Counted from the stretch's first letter, positions 1-6,386 are shown. The stretch is 8,475 nucleotides of DNA from Actinomycetales bacterium (GCA_028868555.1 JAGWUG010000026.1:1-8475); one strand, 5' to 3'. Translations and numbers: made by a program. The notes: a model not told the origin generated them from the sequence alone.

Positions 1-785
1 TGGCGGTTGAGCACCAGGACGGAAATCTTGTGATTCGCCAGCAGGTTGCGCATCTGCGCCATGACAGCCGGTGAGGCGTCCTGCTCTTGCTCAACCGCGT
101 TGCGGAAACTGGCGGGTGTGACGTCCTTGATTCCAAGGTCCGCCAGAAGGTAGGCGGCGAAAGACTCGGTCAGTAGGGCGGTTTTGGGCGAGGCCGTATT
201 CGCGACCTTGAAGGAGTCCTCGCGCGCGATCAGCTTCTGGAGCTCGCCGTCGTATGCGGCGGCTCGGTCCTGGATGTCGATGGCCTGCTGCTGAGTTTGC
301 ATTGCCATGCGCTCGGCGTTGGACAGCACCTGAACCGCGCGAACCACGGTTCGGACGCTGTACCAGAAGTGCGGGTTGGCGCTGTTGCTGCGCAGCTGGT
401 GGGCCAGGTTCAAGTTGGTGATGGAGTTGATGGCCGGGCGGGCGTTCACCAGCTTGGAAAAGAAGGTGTCGTAGTCGGCACCGTTGGCAACGGTGATGTC
501 GGCCTTGTTTACCGCCAGCTGGTCGCGCACCGAGGCCTCGTAGCTGTGAGGATCGCGACCCGGTCCGGCGATGATGGCGCGGGTGGTCACATCGGTGCCA
601 CCGATTGCCTTGGCGATATCTGCCCAGACGGCAACGGAAGAGAGAACGGTGGCTGGGCCAGAGTGCGGAACGTATTCGGTCTCGCGCGGGGCAGGGTTGG
701 CACAGCCCGTGAGCAGGCCGGCGAGCAAAGCGAAGCCGGCTACCGAGCCGAAGGCTCGGTCAAATTTTTTGTCATTCCAGCACAC
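1..785 (-). CDS. znuA: Zinc/manganese ABC transporter substrate-binding lipoprotein, ZnuA-like (partial, 3' end outside window)
   Basis: The product should capture Zn2+ (or Mn2+) outside the membrane and deliver it to an ABC permease. About 261 residues are visible. A GTG start at 785 directly follows an in-frame TAG. The N-terminus carries a hydrophobic signal with the lipobox LLTGC (Cys28 lipidated). The TroA/ZnuA-family signatures follow: DPHSYE (His80), NGADYDTFF (about 101-109) and NPHFWYSV (His139), both His being expected metal ligands. At the place of the usual third His the protein has TESFAAYLL, with Glu207. There is no His-rich loop between the first two ligands. The fourth ligand region and the stop lie beyond the left edge, where permease and ATPase genes may follow. 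A Zur-like box over the promoter supports zinc as substrate. A Mn transporter is the alternative. The start is not fully settled because an out-of-frame ATG at 775 sits just before an A6 tract. Confidence -1.
   Translation of the reverse strand, partial: MCWNDKKFDRAFGSVAGFALLAGLLTGCANPAPRETEYVPHSGPATVLSSVAVWADIAKAIGGTDVTTRAIIAGPGRDPHSYEASVRDQLAVNKADITVANGADYDTFFSKLVNARPAINSITNLNLAHQLRSNSANPHFWYSVRTVVRAVQVLSNAERMAMQTQQQAIDIQDRAAAYDGELQKLIAREDSFKVANTASPKTALLTESFAAYLLADLGIKDVTPASFRNAVEQEQDASPAVMAQMRNLLANHKISVLVLNR
742..770 (+). other. Terminator-like hairpin inside znuA signal-peptide codons (antisense orientation)
   Basis: ACCGAGCC-GAA-GGCTCGGT (742-760) is a perfect 8-bp inverted repeat with a 3-nt loop. 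On the plus strand CAAATTTTTT follows, which looks like an intrinsic terminator. It lies within codons 9-15 of znuA, antisense to the gene, and no plus-strand gene upstream needs it. It could stop antisense transcription, or form an early hairpin in the znuA mRNA. It may also simply reflect the codon sequence. Confidence -1.
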
Positions 786-821
786 AGTGCAAGGCTAGGC
801 CTTGTTGATAATGATTGTCAA
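786..821 (-). promoter_or_regulatory. znuA promoter, leaderless type
   Basis: On the minus strand, a consensus -35 TTGACA (816-821) is followed by an 18-bp spacer and a -10-like TAGCCT (792-797). Only 6 nt then separate the -10 from the GTG at 785. Transcription would therefore begin at or next to the start codon, giving a leaderless mRNA. No Shine-Dalgarno is present. The -35 and part of the spacer lie inside the Zur-like palindrome, so repressor binding would block RNA polymerase. Confidence -1.
805..821. promoter_or_regulatory. Zur-like operator
   Basis: The 17-bp sequence TTGATAATGATTGTCAA is an inverted repeat with one mismatched pair around a central G. Read on the minus strand, its inner 15 bases differ at two positions from the actinobacterial Zur consensus as I recall it (TGAAAATCATTTTCA). 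It begins 20 bp upstream of the znuA start and covers the -35 element. Zur with Zn2+ bound would be expected to repress here. A Fur-type regulator is the main alternative because Fur boxes share the same A/T-rich symmetric core. Confidence -1.
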
Positions 822-859
822 TACGCCTAGACGTTGCCTTGACGTTGACCTAAACCGAG

Positions 860-877
860 CCGGGAAACCCGCCCCGG
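860..877 (-). terminator. Weak hairpin downstream of bkdC
   Basis: Just after the bkdC stop the minus strand reads CCGGG, an 8-nt loop, then CCCGG, followed by CTCGGTTTAGG. The stem is only 5 bp and the downstream T-run is only three bases, so this is at best a weak intrinsic terminator. It is the only hairpin I see between bkdC and the znuA promoter, and some read-through into znuA is possible. Confidence -1.
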
Positions 878-879
878 AA

Positions 880-2322
880 TTAGTCCAGAAGCAGTGCCGG
901 TTCCTCAATCACCGATGCCACGTCCTGCACAAAGCGGCTGGCAACGTCTCCGTCAACCACGCGGTGGTCGAAGGTGGCACCAATGGTGGTCACCTGGCGA
1001 ACCTGGATCTCGTTGTTGACCACCCAAGGCTTCGGGCGGATCGAGCCGAGGGCCACGATGGCGCACTCGCCAGGGTTCAGAATCGGGGTTCCGGTGTCCA
1101 CACCAAACACACCGATGTTGGTGATGGTGATGGTTCCGTTCTGCATCTCGGCAGGCTGGGTCTTGCCCTCGCGAGCGGTGGTGGCAAGCTGCTCAATGGC
1201 CTTGGCCAGCTCCAACATGGACATCTGGTCGGCGTCCTTGATGTTCGGAACAATCAGACCGCGCGGAGTTGCCGCGGCAATTCCAAAGTTCACAAAGTTG
1301 TGCACGATGATCTCTTCATCGGTGAAGGTGGCGTTCACCATTGGGTTGCGGCGCACCGCCCACATCATGGCCTTGGCCATGATCAGCAGCGGGGTAACCT
1401 TCACGCCGGCAAAGTCGGTGGAAGCCTTCAGACGCTTGACGTACTCCATGGTGCGGGTGGCGTCCACGTCCACAAAAATGCTCACGTGCGGAGCCTGGAA
1501 TGCGCTGGTCACCATGGCGTTGGCAATGGCTTTGCGCACACCCTTCACCGGAATGCGGGTCTCGCGCTCGCTCGGGGCATCAGGGGTGGTCAGGTTTCTA
1601 AACACCGATGCCTGCTGTGCCGCGTTGACCACGTCTTCGCGGGTGACCTCGCCGGCTAGGCCGGTTGGGGTGACCTTGGTGATGTCAACGTTGAGTTCCT
1701 TTGCCAGCGCGCGGGTTGGCGGCTTGGCAATCACGTTCTCTTCGCCCAGGCCAACCACGATGTTCTGCTGGGCCGATGCGATTGGAAGAGCTGCGGTGGC
1801 TGCCGCCGGCGCTGGGATTCCACCCGGGACGGTGCGTCCGCGGCGACGGGTTCCGCCCATAGCGTGGCTCACGCCGTAGCCAACCAGGTTGGCCGGAGCC
1901 TTCTCCTCGGTGGCTGCAACTGGGGTGGCGACTGCCGGGGCATCGGTGGATGCTGGGGCTGAAACCGGTGCTGCGGCCTGAGCGGCCTGAGCCGCCGCTG
2001 CAGTCTCTGCGTTGGTGGCAATCATGGTGTGCATTTGCTGGGCAGGTGCACCAGGGGTGCTTGCGCCAACCGCGCCGTCGGCAACGGTCACAGCGATGAT
2101 CGGCTTGCCCACCTCGACGGTGTCGCCCTCGTTGGCCATCAGCTGAGTGATGGTTCCGGCGAAAGGACATGGCAGTTCCACCAGCGACTTCGCGGTCTCA
2201 ATCTCGCAGATGATCTGGTTCACGCCAACGGTGTCGCCGGGCTTGACCATCCAGGTGACAATCTCGGCCTCGGTTAGGCCTTCGCCAACATCCGGGAGAT
2301 TGAAGTACGCCAGCTGACTCAT
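880..2322 (-). CDS. bkdC: E2 component (dihydrolipoyl acyltransferase) of branched-chain 2-oxo acid dehydrogenase complex
   Basis: E2 forms the core of the complex, accepting the acyl group from E1 on a lipoyl arm and passing it to CoA. The 480-residue protein has one N-terminal lipoyl domain (about 1-82, lipoylated Lys45 in [10 protein letters not shown]), then a flexible Ala/Pro-rich linker (about 83-195). The linker contains [13 protein letters not shown] followed by the basic patch TRRRGR. An E1/E3-binding domain (about 197-238, starting [13 protein letters not shown]) and the catalytic domain (about 255-480) follow. The acyltransferase motif FDHRVVDGD supplies His453 and Asp457. A single lipoyl domain and this linker style resemble actinobacterial BkdC proteins. 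The start is supported by a Shine-Dalgarno site 7 nt upstream. It is the last gene of bkdABC, 24 bp after bkdB. Substrate could be branched-chain keto acids, pyruvate or both; sequence alone does not decide. Confidence -1.
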   Translation of the reverse strand: MSQLAYFNLPDVGEGLTEAEIVTWMVKPGDTVGVNQIICEIETAKSLVELPCPFAGTITQLMANEGDTVEVGKPIIAVTVADGAVGASTPGAPAQQMHTMIATNAETAAAAQAAQAAAPVSAPASTDAPAVATPVAATEEKAPANLVGYGVSHAMGGTRRRGRTVPGGIPAPAAATAALPIASAQQNIVVGLGEENVIAKPPTRALAKELNVDITKVTPTGLAGEVTREDVVNAAQQASVFRNLTTPDAPSERETRIPVKGVRKAIANAMVTSAFQAPHVSIFVDVDATRTMEYVKRLKASTDFAGVKVTPLLIMAKAMMWAVRRNPMVNATFTDEEIIVHNFVNFGIAAATPRGLIVPNIKDADQMSMLELAKAIEQLATTAREGKTQPAEMQNGTITITNIGVFGVDTGTPILNPGECAIVALGSIRPKPWVVNNEIQVRQVTTIGATFDHRVVDGDVASRFVQDVASVIEEPALLLD

Positions 2323-2329
2323 CGGGGTG

Positions 2330-2336
2330 CCTTCCT
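2330..2336 (-). promoter_or_regulatory. Shine-Dalgarno of bkdC
   Basis: AGGAAGG lies 7 nt before the ATG at 2322, in the short bkdB-bkdC gap. It fixes the start and contrasts with the SD-less first genes of the transcription units in this window. Confidence -1.
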
Positions 2337-2346
2337 AAAACAACAA

Positions 2347-3330
2347 CTAGTACGCGAGAACGCGGTCAACGGCCTCGAGGATGCGATCTGCGTCGGGCAG
2401 GAAGACCTCTTCCAGCTTGGCCGCAGGGTAAGGAATGTCAAAGCCGCCAACGCGCAGAACCGGAGCCTGCAGCTGGTAGAAGGCCTGCTCGGCCACGCGG
2501 GCTGCAACCTCCGATGCCACCGACACAAAGTTTGGAGCCTCGCTGGCAACCACCAGGCGGCCGGTCTTCTTCACGGAGTTGACCACCGTGGTGAAGTCGA
2601 TCGGGCTGATGGAGCGAAGGTCAACAACCTCGATGCTGATTCCCTCTTCGGCCGCGATCTGCGCGGCCTGAAGCGCCACGGTGACCATCGGACCGTAGGT
2701 GGCCAGGGTCACGTTGTGACCCTCGTGCAGAACGCGTGCGCTGTGCAGCGGCAGTGGTGGCTGGTCCAGGTTGACCGGACCCTTCTGCCAGTAGCGGCGC
2801 TTCGGCTCAAAGAACAGAACCGGGTCATCGGAGTCAATGGCCTGCTGAATCATCCAGTAGGCGTCGTTCGGGTTGCTCGGGCTAACCACGCGCAGACCCG
2901 GGGTGTGGGCAAAGTATGCCTCAGGGCTCTCGGAGTGGTGCTCAACCGCACCGATGCCGCCGCCGTAAGGAACGCGGATCACAACCGGCATGCGGTGGTA
3001 ACCCTCGGAACGGTTGGTCATCTTGGCCAGCTGAGTGGTGATCTGGTCGAATCCAGGGAAGATGAAGCCGTCGAACTGAATCTCACAGACCGGACGGTAG
3101 CCGCGCATGGCCAGGCCAATTGCGGTTCCGATGATGCCCGATTCGGCGATTGGAGAGTTGAATACCTGAGCGTCGCCAAACTCCTTATGCAGACCCTCGG
3201 TCACACGGAAAACGCCACCCAGCTGGGCTACGTCCTCACCAAACATGAGAACCTTGCGGTTCTCGGCAAGCTTGTTGCGCAGACCGGCGTTGATTGCGCG
3301 GGCGATGGCCATCTCTTGGAAGTTAGTCAT
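2347..3330 (-). CDS. bkdB: E1-beta subunit of branched-chain 2-oxo acid dehydrogenase complex
   Basis: This is the beta chain of the heterotetrameric, thiamine-diphosphate-dependent E1 that decarboxylates the 2-oxo acid and acylates the lipoyl group of E2. Its 327 residues match the family's usual size. Visible signatures are FGEDVAQLGGVFRVTEGL (about 30-47), IAESGI with Glu63 (expected to contact the ThDP aminopyrimidine), EIQFDGFIFPGFDQI (about 83-97) and EHHSES (about 130-135). A C-terminal transketolase-type domain follows, ending in DIPYPAAKLEEVFLPD. Its ATG shares one base with the bkdA stop (TAATG) and has GGAGG 6 nt upstream, so translation is coupled to bkdA. The split alpha/beta E1 distinguishes it from the single-chain AceE pyruvate dehydrogenase typical of many actinobacteria. 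Confidence -1.
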   Translation of the reverse strand: MTNFQEMAIARAINAGLRNKLAENRKVLMFGEDVAQLGGVFRVTEGLHKEFGDAQVFNSPIAESGIIGTAIGLAMRGYRPVCEIQFDGFIFPGFDQITTQLAKMTNRSEGYHRMPVVIRVPYGGGIGAVEHHSESPEAYFAHTPGLRVVSPSNPNDAYWMIQQAIDSDDPVLFFEPKRRYWQKGPVNLDQPPLPLHSARVLHEGHNVTLATYGPMVTVALQAAQIAAEEGISIEVVDLRSISPIDFTTVVNSVKKTGRLVVASEAPNFVSVASEVAARVAEQAFYQLQAPVLRVGGFDIPYPAAKLEEVFLPDADRILEAVDRVLAY

Positions 3331-4586
3331 TATTCGCCTCCGCCGTTGCTGGCGCCAGCGATGCCGCCGTAGTAGCTGCCCGAGTTTTCAACCGGGGCAA
3401 CCTCGCCTGACTTGTCGGCGAGCGCCTCTTCGTTGATCACGTTGTGGAGCTGGGTCGAAGGGTGGGCCTCGTCCTCAAAGCTTGCCTCATACTCGGTGAG
3501 CCAGGCCAGCTGCTCCTCGATGAGCGGGTGTGGCTCCGAGTAGACGTACTTGAACATGTTCTCGAACGGCGGGTTGGCGAGAGCAAAGGTCTTGGCGCGG
3601 ATCTCTTCGGCCAGCTTGTCGCCGTCGGCGGCGCAGTCATCGAAGAAGGCTTGCCCAACACCCTGGTTGCGCAGGAACTTCTCCAGGCGCATGATCGGGT
3701 CGCGCGCCTTCCACCGCTCGGTCTCCTCGTTGCTGCGGTACTTGGTTGGGTCGTCGCTCGTGGTGTGAGCACCGATGCGGTAGGTCAAGGCCTCGATCAG
3801 CGATGGGCCGCGTCCTGCGCGGGCATCGTCCATGAGCTTGGCGGTAACCGCGTAGGAGGCAAGCACGTCGTTGCCATCGATGCGGATACCCGGAACACCG
3901 AAGCCATCGCCGCGGCGGTAGAGCGGAACGGTGGTCTGCGAAGAGGTTGGGCTGGAGATGGCCCACTGGTTGTTCTGGATGAAGAACACCTGAGGGGTGT
4001 TGTTTACCGCGGCAAACAGGAGCGCCTCGCTGACATCACCCTCGGCCGTGGCGCCATCACCGATGTAGGTGATTACGGCCTGGTCAACCTCAGGGTCGCC
4101 AGTGCCCATGTTTCCGTCGAACTTCACGCCCATGGCGTAGCCGGTGGCGTGTAGCGCCTGCGAACCGAGAACGATTGCGTAGAGGTGGAAGCGGGTGGCG
4201 TCTGGGTTCCAGCCGCCGTGGTTCACACCTCGGAGCATCTTGAGGATGCTCATGAGGTCGATGCCGTGGGTGATGGCTACGCCGTGCTCGCGGTAGCTGG
4301 GGAAGATGTGGTCGTTGTGGCCAACTCCGTAGCCAGAACCAACCTGCGCGCCTTCCTGGCCGATGGCGGGAATCCAGAGGCCCAGCTGGCCCTGGCGCTG
4401 CAACGCGGTGGCTTCGTTGTCGAAGCGACGGATGCGGGCCATGTCGCGGTAGAACTTGAGGTAATCGGCCTCGGTAAGGCGCTTCAGGTACTCGCCGTAC
4501 TCGCCCCACTGGGATGGCACGGCGAACTCTCCCTCCGGGGAGAGAAACTGAACCATCGGAATATTGCCGGAGTCTTGCTCACTCAT
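3330..4586 (-). CDS. bkdA: E1-alpha subunit of branched-chain 2-oxo acid dehydrogenase complex
   Basis: This subunit carries the pyrophosphate-binding half of the ThDP site of E1. From the ATG at 4586 it has 418 residues. The ThDP motif runs from GDGATAEGD (about 176-184) to NNQWAIS (about 205-211). The loop YRIGAHTTSDDPTKYRS (His274) is the BCKDH-type E1-alpha signature. GQEGAQVGSG and FPSYREHG lie near the N-terminal part of the domain. A TTG at 4607 would add 7 residues. The ATG is preferred because TAAATT lies 7 nt upstream of it, giving a leaderless start, and because the TTG would intrude on the divergent promoter. The C-terminus has a low-complexity Gly/Ser-rich tail ending in GGGE whose codons contain the Shine-Dalgarno of bkdB. 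It is first gene of bkdABC. Confidence -1.
   Translation of the reverse strand: MSEQDSGNIPMVQFLSPEGEFAVPSQWGEYGEYLKRLTEADYLKFYRDMARIRRFDNEATALQRQGQLGLWIPAIGQEGAQVGSGYGVGHNDHIFPSYREHGVAITHGIDLMSILKMLRGVNHGGWNPDATRFHLYAIVLGSQALHATGYAMGVKFDGNMGTGDPEVDQAVITYIGDGATAEGDVSEALLFAAVNNTPQVFFIQNNQWAISSPTSSQTTVPLYRRGDGFGVPGIRIDGNDVLASYAVTAKLMDDARAGRGPSLIEALTYRIGAHTTSDDPTKYRSNEETERWKARDPIMRLEKFLRNQGVGQAFFDDCAADGDKLAEEIRAKTFALANPPFENMFKYVYSEPHPLIEEQLAWLTEYEASFEDEAHPSTQLHNVINEEALADKSGEVAPVENSGSYYGGIAGASNGGGE
3337..3341 (-). promoter_or_regulatory. Shine-Dalgarno of bkdB embedded in bkdA codons
   Basis: GGAGG is formed by the Gly-Gly codons (GGC GGA GGC) at the very end of bkdA and lies 6 nt before the bkdB ATG. 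With the TAATG stop/start overlap this indicates coupled translation of the two E1 subunits, which are needed in equal amounts. Confidence -1.
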
Positions 4587-4599
4587 CAGAACCAATTTA
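4587..4599 (-). promoter_or_regulatory. bkdABC promoter -10 element, leaderless type
   Basis: On the minus strand TAAATT (4594-4599) stands 7 nt before the bkdA ATG with no Shine-Dalgarno between. No convincing -35 is seen at 16-18 bp; the region that should hold it overlaps the -10 of the divergent gene. Confidence -1.
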
Positions 4600-4601
4600 G
4601 T

Positions 4602-4614
4602 TGCCAAACTGGCA
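4602..4614. promoter_or_regulatory. Small inverted repeat in the bkdA/holin divergent gap
   Basis: TGCCA-AAC-TGGCA is a perfect 5-3-5 palindrome near the middle of the 38-bp gap. It lies between the two divergent -10 elements, where one bound protein could affect both genes. Arms of 5 bp occur by chance often, so operator function is only a suggestion. Confidence -1.
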
Positions 4615-4624
4615 CAATCGAAAC
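4610..4624 (+). promoter_or_regulatory. Extended -10 promoter of the holin-like gene, leaderless type
   Basis: TGG precedes the -10-like CACAAT (4613-4618), fitting an extended -10 (TGn + hexamer), with 6 nt to the ATG at 4625. There is no Shine-Dalgarno. The element closely resembles TGGCAAAAT in front of purB. Confidence -1.
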
Positions 4625-5050
4625 ATGAAGCGTTTTGTAGTTGGAACTGTTATCAATGCCGCGGGCCTCTGGCTCACCACTCTCGTGGTGCCAGCCATTG
4701 TTATGCACCCATACGGCGGTGACGGCACCTGGCAGACCATTGGTTCGTTCCTGTTGATCGGCGCAATTTTTGGTCTGGTGAATGGCATCATTGCCCCGGT
4801 AATCAAGGTGCTCAGCTTCCCGCTCTACCTGCTGACCTTCGGCCTGATCTCTTTTGTCATCAACGGCGCGCTGCTGATTTTTGTCTCTTACCTGTCCGGC
4901 CTCATCCACGGCGGCGGTCTCATCATCAGTGGTTTCAGCAACGGCGGTCTCTCCTGGGAGGCCCTCGGCTGGGCGGTCCTGGGCGCAATCGTCATGTCGA
5001 TTGCCACCTTCCTGACCCGCTCCATCCTCAAAGCGGTGAAGTGGCTCTAG
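4625..5050 (+). CDS. Four-helix membrane protein, phage-holin-4 / YvlD-like family
   Basis: The 141-residue protein is almost entirely hydrophobic, with four predicted membrane segments at about 4-26, 39-60, 66-92 and 112-136. The pattern IFGLVNGIIAPVIKVLSFPLYLLTFGL is characteristic of the family annotated as 'phage holin family / 4 TMS holin superfamily IV' (YvlD in Bacillus). Those proteins are common on bacterial chromosomes without any phage and their function is not established, so the name should not be read as lysis activity. An in-frame TTG at 4601 would add 8 polar residues. The ATG is preferred because of the -10 element 6 nt upstream. It diverges from bkdA and converges with the hydrolase-like gene. 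No phage genes are nearby. Confidence -1.
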   Translation: MKRFVVGTVINAAGLWLTTLVVPAIVMHPYGGDGTWQTIGSFLLIGAIFGLVNGIIAPVIKVLSFPLYLLTFGLISFVINGALLIFVSYLSGLIHGGGLIISGFSNGGLSWEALGWAVLGAIVMSIATFLTRSILKAVKWL

Positions 5051-5075
5051 CCGCTAACCTCTAGACCCCAACCCG

Positions 5076-5108
5076 GGCCTGCCGGCTCCTGACTGCCGGC
5101 CGCAGGCC
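5076..5108. terminator. Hairpin between convergent genes
   Basis: GGCCTG-CCGGC (5076-5086) pairs with GCCGG (5095-5099) and CAGGCC (5103-5108), with a 3-nt bulge and an 8-nt loop, making an 11-bp GC-rich stem. It lies in the 62-bp gap between two convergent genes and could act in both directions. There is no immediate U-run on either strand, so it may be a Rho-dependent or processing hairpin rather than a classical intrinsic terminator. Confidence -1.
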
Positions 5109-5112
5109 TCGA

Positions 5113-6174
5113 TTAATTTTTGACGCGCACTGCCTCGAAACTGGTGCGGGCTGCGGAGCCCGACAGACGTCCGCCTCTCATGTTGGCAAGCGCTTCATTT
5201 AGCTTCGAGTGCTCTGAAGGCGACAGCTGGCTCAGGCTCTCCTGGTAGCTGTGCAGGTAGTGGGTGTCTAGACCCGAGGGGTTTAGCTTCACCGTGGTCC
5301 AGTTGGCGGTGTTTTTGTGTTCGGCCAGGTCCAGTTTGGGCACCAGATCATCGGTGTGCTCAAGTGAGATCACCTTGGTATCTGCCGGCAGCTGAGCGGC
5401 GCTGATTGGGCTAGCCACAGCAACCAGACCGGAAACTCTGCCACCCAGGTGTGTAACGGCACCGGAGGCAATCAGGTTGGCGCCAACGATGCCACCCTCC
5501 GAGTAGCCCACCAGCGTGAGTGAGTCCCCCGGTTTGGTGCCGAAGCCCTTTGCGCTGAGCGCCTGGACGGCCGCGCGCTCCGGAGCCGACACTCCTGGAC
5601 GCGCGAAGGCCGCCAAGTCGGATGCGAGATCGAATGCCTTGGTGCTGCCCACCGGCGCCCAGTCCTGGGTTCCGGGCAGGTAAATGGTGAACTGACGTCC
5701 GGCGGGACCCGCGCTGTTTTCCACCAGAATCTGTTGGCTAACGCTTGCCCGCTGCAGGCGTCCCACTAGGCCGGAAAGCGATGCCACGGCGGCCACCGAA
5801 GCACTTCCGACGGCGGTTGCGACTACTGGCGTCTCACCGCCACCAATCAACCTGTCGGCAAAGTATCCAGCGGCGGCAACGGCCCGCGCCAATTGAGGTT
5901 CGATCGAGGAAAACTGCTTCACGAATTCGGGAGTCAAAAGTGCCTCCGCGCTCTCGTAGTTTCCTGCCGATGCGAAACAAGACACCGCCAGCTGTTTGAT
6001 GTCCTCGGCAATCGGCGTTAGGAGAGTTATCCCAAGCGCCATGGTCACCGGGCGCCCGGCTCGAGCCAGGTGCGAGGCCTCGATGGCGGCGATGCTGGTG
6101 AGTAGGACAGTGCCAACGATGTGAAGTTTGAACGGATCAACAGCGAACTTTGCGGGCGCAGCGATTTGGTTCAC
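5113..6174 (-). CDS. Putative alpha/beta-hydrolase-like protein with helical N-terminal half
   Basis: I do not recognise a named family for this 353-residue protein. The C-terminal half (about 150-330) looks like an alpha/beta hydrolase. YLPGTQDW (about 165-172) fits a strand/oxyanion region, and LVGYSEGGIVGANL holds the GxSxG nucleophile elbow (Ser225). HTDDLVPKLD (Asp275/276) fits the acid, and THYLHSYQESL (His305 or His308) the base. This order resembles lipase class 3, cutinase and PE-PPE-type hydrolases. The N-terminal 140 residues are Ala-rich and helical, with hydrophobic stretches at about 16-32 and 116-138. No clear cleavable signal peptide is seen. The GTG start overlaps the stop of the WXG-like gene (GTGA), implying coupled translation and a shared job. 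Substrate and location are unknown. Confidence -1.
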   Translation of the reverse strand: MNQIAAPAKFAVDPFKLHIVGTVLLTSIAAIEASHLARAGRPVTMALGITLLTPIAEDIKQLAVSCFASAGNYESAEALLTPEFVKQFSSIEPQLARAVAAAGYFADRLIGGGETPVVATAVGSASVAAVASLSGLVGRLQRASVSQQILVENSAGPAGRQFTIYLPGTQDWAPVGSTKAFDLASDLAAFARPGVSAPERAAVQALSAKGFGTKPGDSLTLVGYSEGGIVGANLIASGAVTHLGGRVSGLVAVASPISAAQLPADTKVISLEHTDDLVPKLDLAEHKNTANWTTVKLNPSGLDTHYLHSYQESLSQLSPSEHSKLNEALANMRGGRLSGSAARTSFEAVRVKN

Positions 6175-6386
6175 AGCAGAACCGCCACGGTCTCGGCCAC
6201 CGATTCGGTGATGTAGGCGAGGTCGAGCTGGCTGGAGGCCTCCTCCAGTCGGTGGAGGATTTCGTTGAGCCGTCGGTCAAAGTCGGTCTTTGCCGGCCCT
6301 TCCCACTCGGGCACGCCATCCAAGGCGCGCATGAGGATTGCAGCCGCCTGGGTGAGCGCAAATTCACGGATGTTGAAAGCAGACAT
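6171..6386 (-). CDS. Small WXG100-like helical-hairpin protein
   Basis: The 71-residue product has two predicted amphipathic helices (about 5-24 and 31-56) joined by a turn containing PEWEGPA, with the W-x-G at residues 28-30. This is the layout of WXG100/ESAT-6 proteins, though shorter than the usual 100 residues. The YxxxD/E secretion signal is not met (YITE is one residue short). The ATG at 6386 is preferred over a TTG at 6455, which would add 23 residues running through the purB promoter. A -10-like CAAACT lies 7 nt upstream and there is no Shine-Dalgarno. It is co-translated with the hydrolase-like gene. No ESX/type VII secretion gene is visible. The family call is structural resemblance only; an unrelated coiled hairpin is possible. 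Confidence -1.
   Translation of the reverse strand: MSAFNIREFALTQAAAILMRALDGVPEWEGPAKTDFDRRLNEILHRLEEASSQLDLAYITESVAETVAVLL

Noticed and set aside
802..1879. Long plus-strand open frames opposite bkdC (285 and 301 codons)
   Set aside because: They are antisense to a clear E2 gene; their products are low-complexity and show no family motif, as expected from GC-biased codon shadows.
3444..4154. Plus-strand 236-codon open frame opposite bkdA
   Set aside because: Antisense to conserved ThDP-motif codons of E1-alpha, with no start signal and no recognisable domain.
4587..4607. TTG at 4607 as the bkdA start
   Set aside because: It would place coding sequence over the TAAATT promoter element, adds only MATKLVL and has no Shine-Dalgarno; the ATG at 4586 fits the leaderless pattern.
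4625..5050. Prophage remnant suggested by the 'holin' family name
   Set aside because: This family is widespread on chromosomes without phage; no endolysin, capsid, integrase or att-like repeat is present in the window.
5051..5112. Possible small RNA in the GC-rich convergent gap
   Set aside because: Only one hairpin is present, with no promoter and no U-run; it is better explained as a termination or 3'-end structure.
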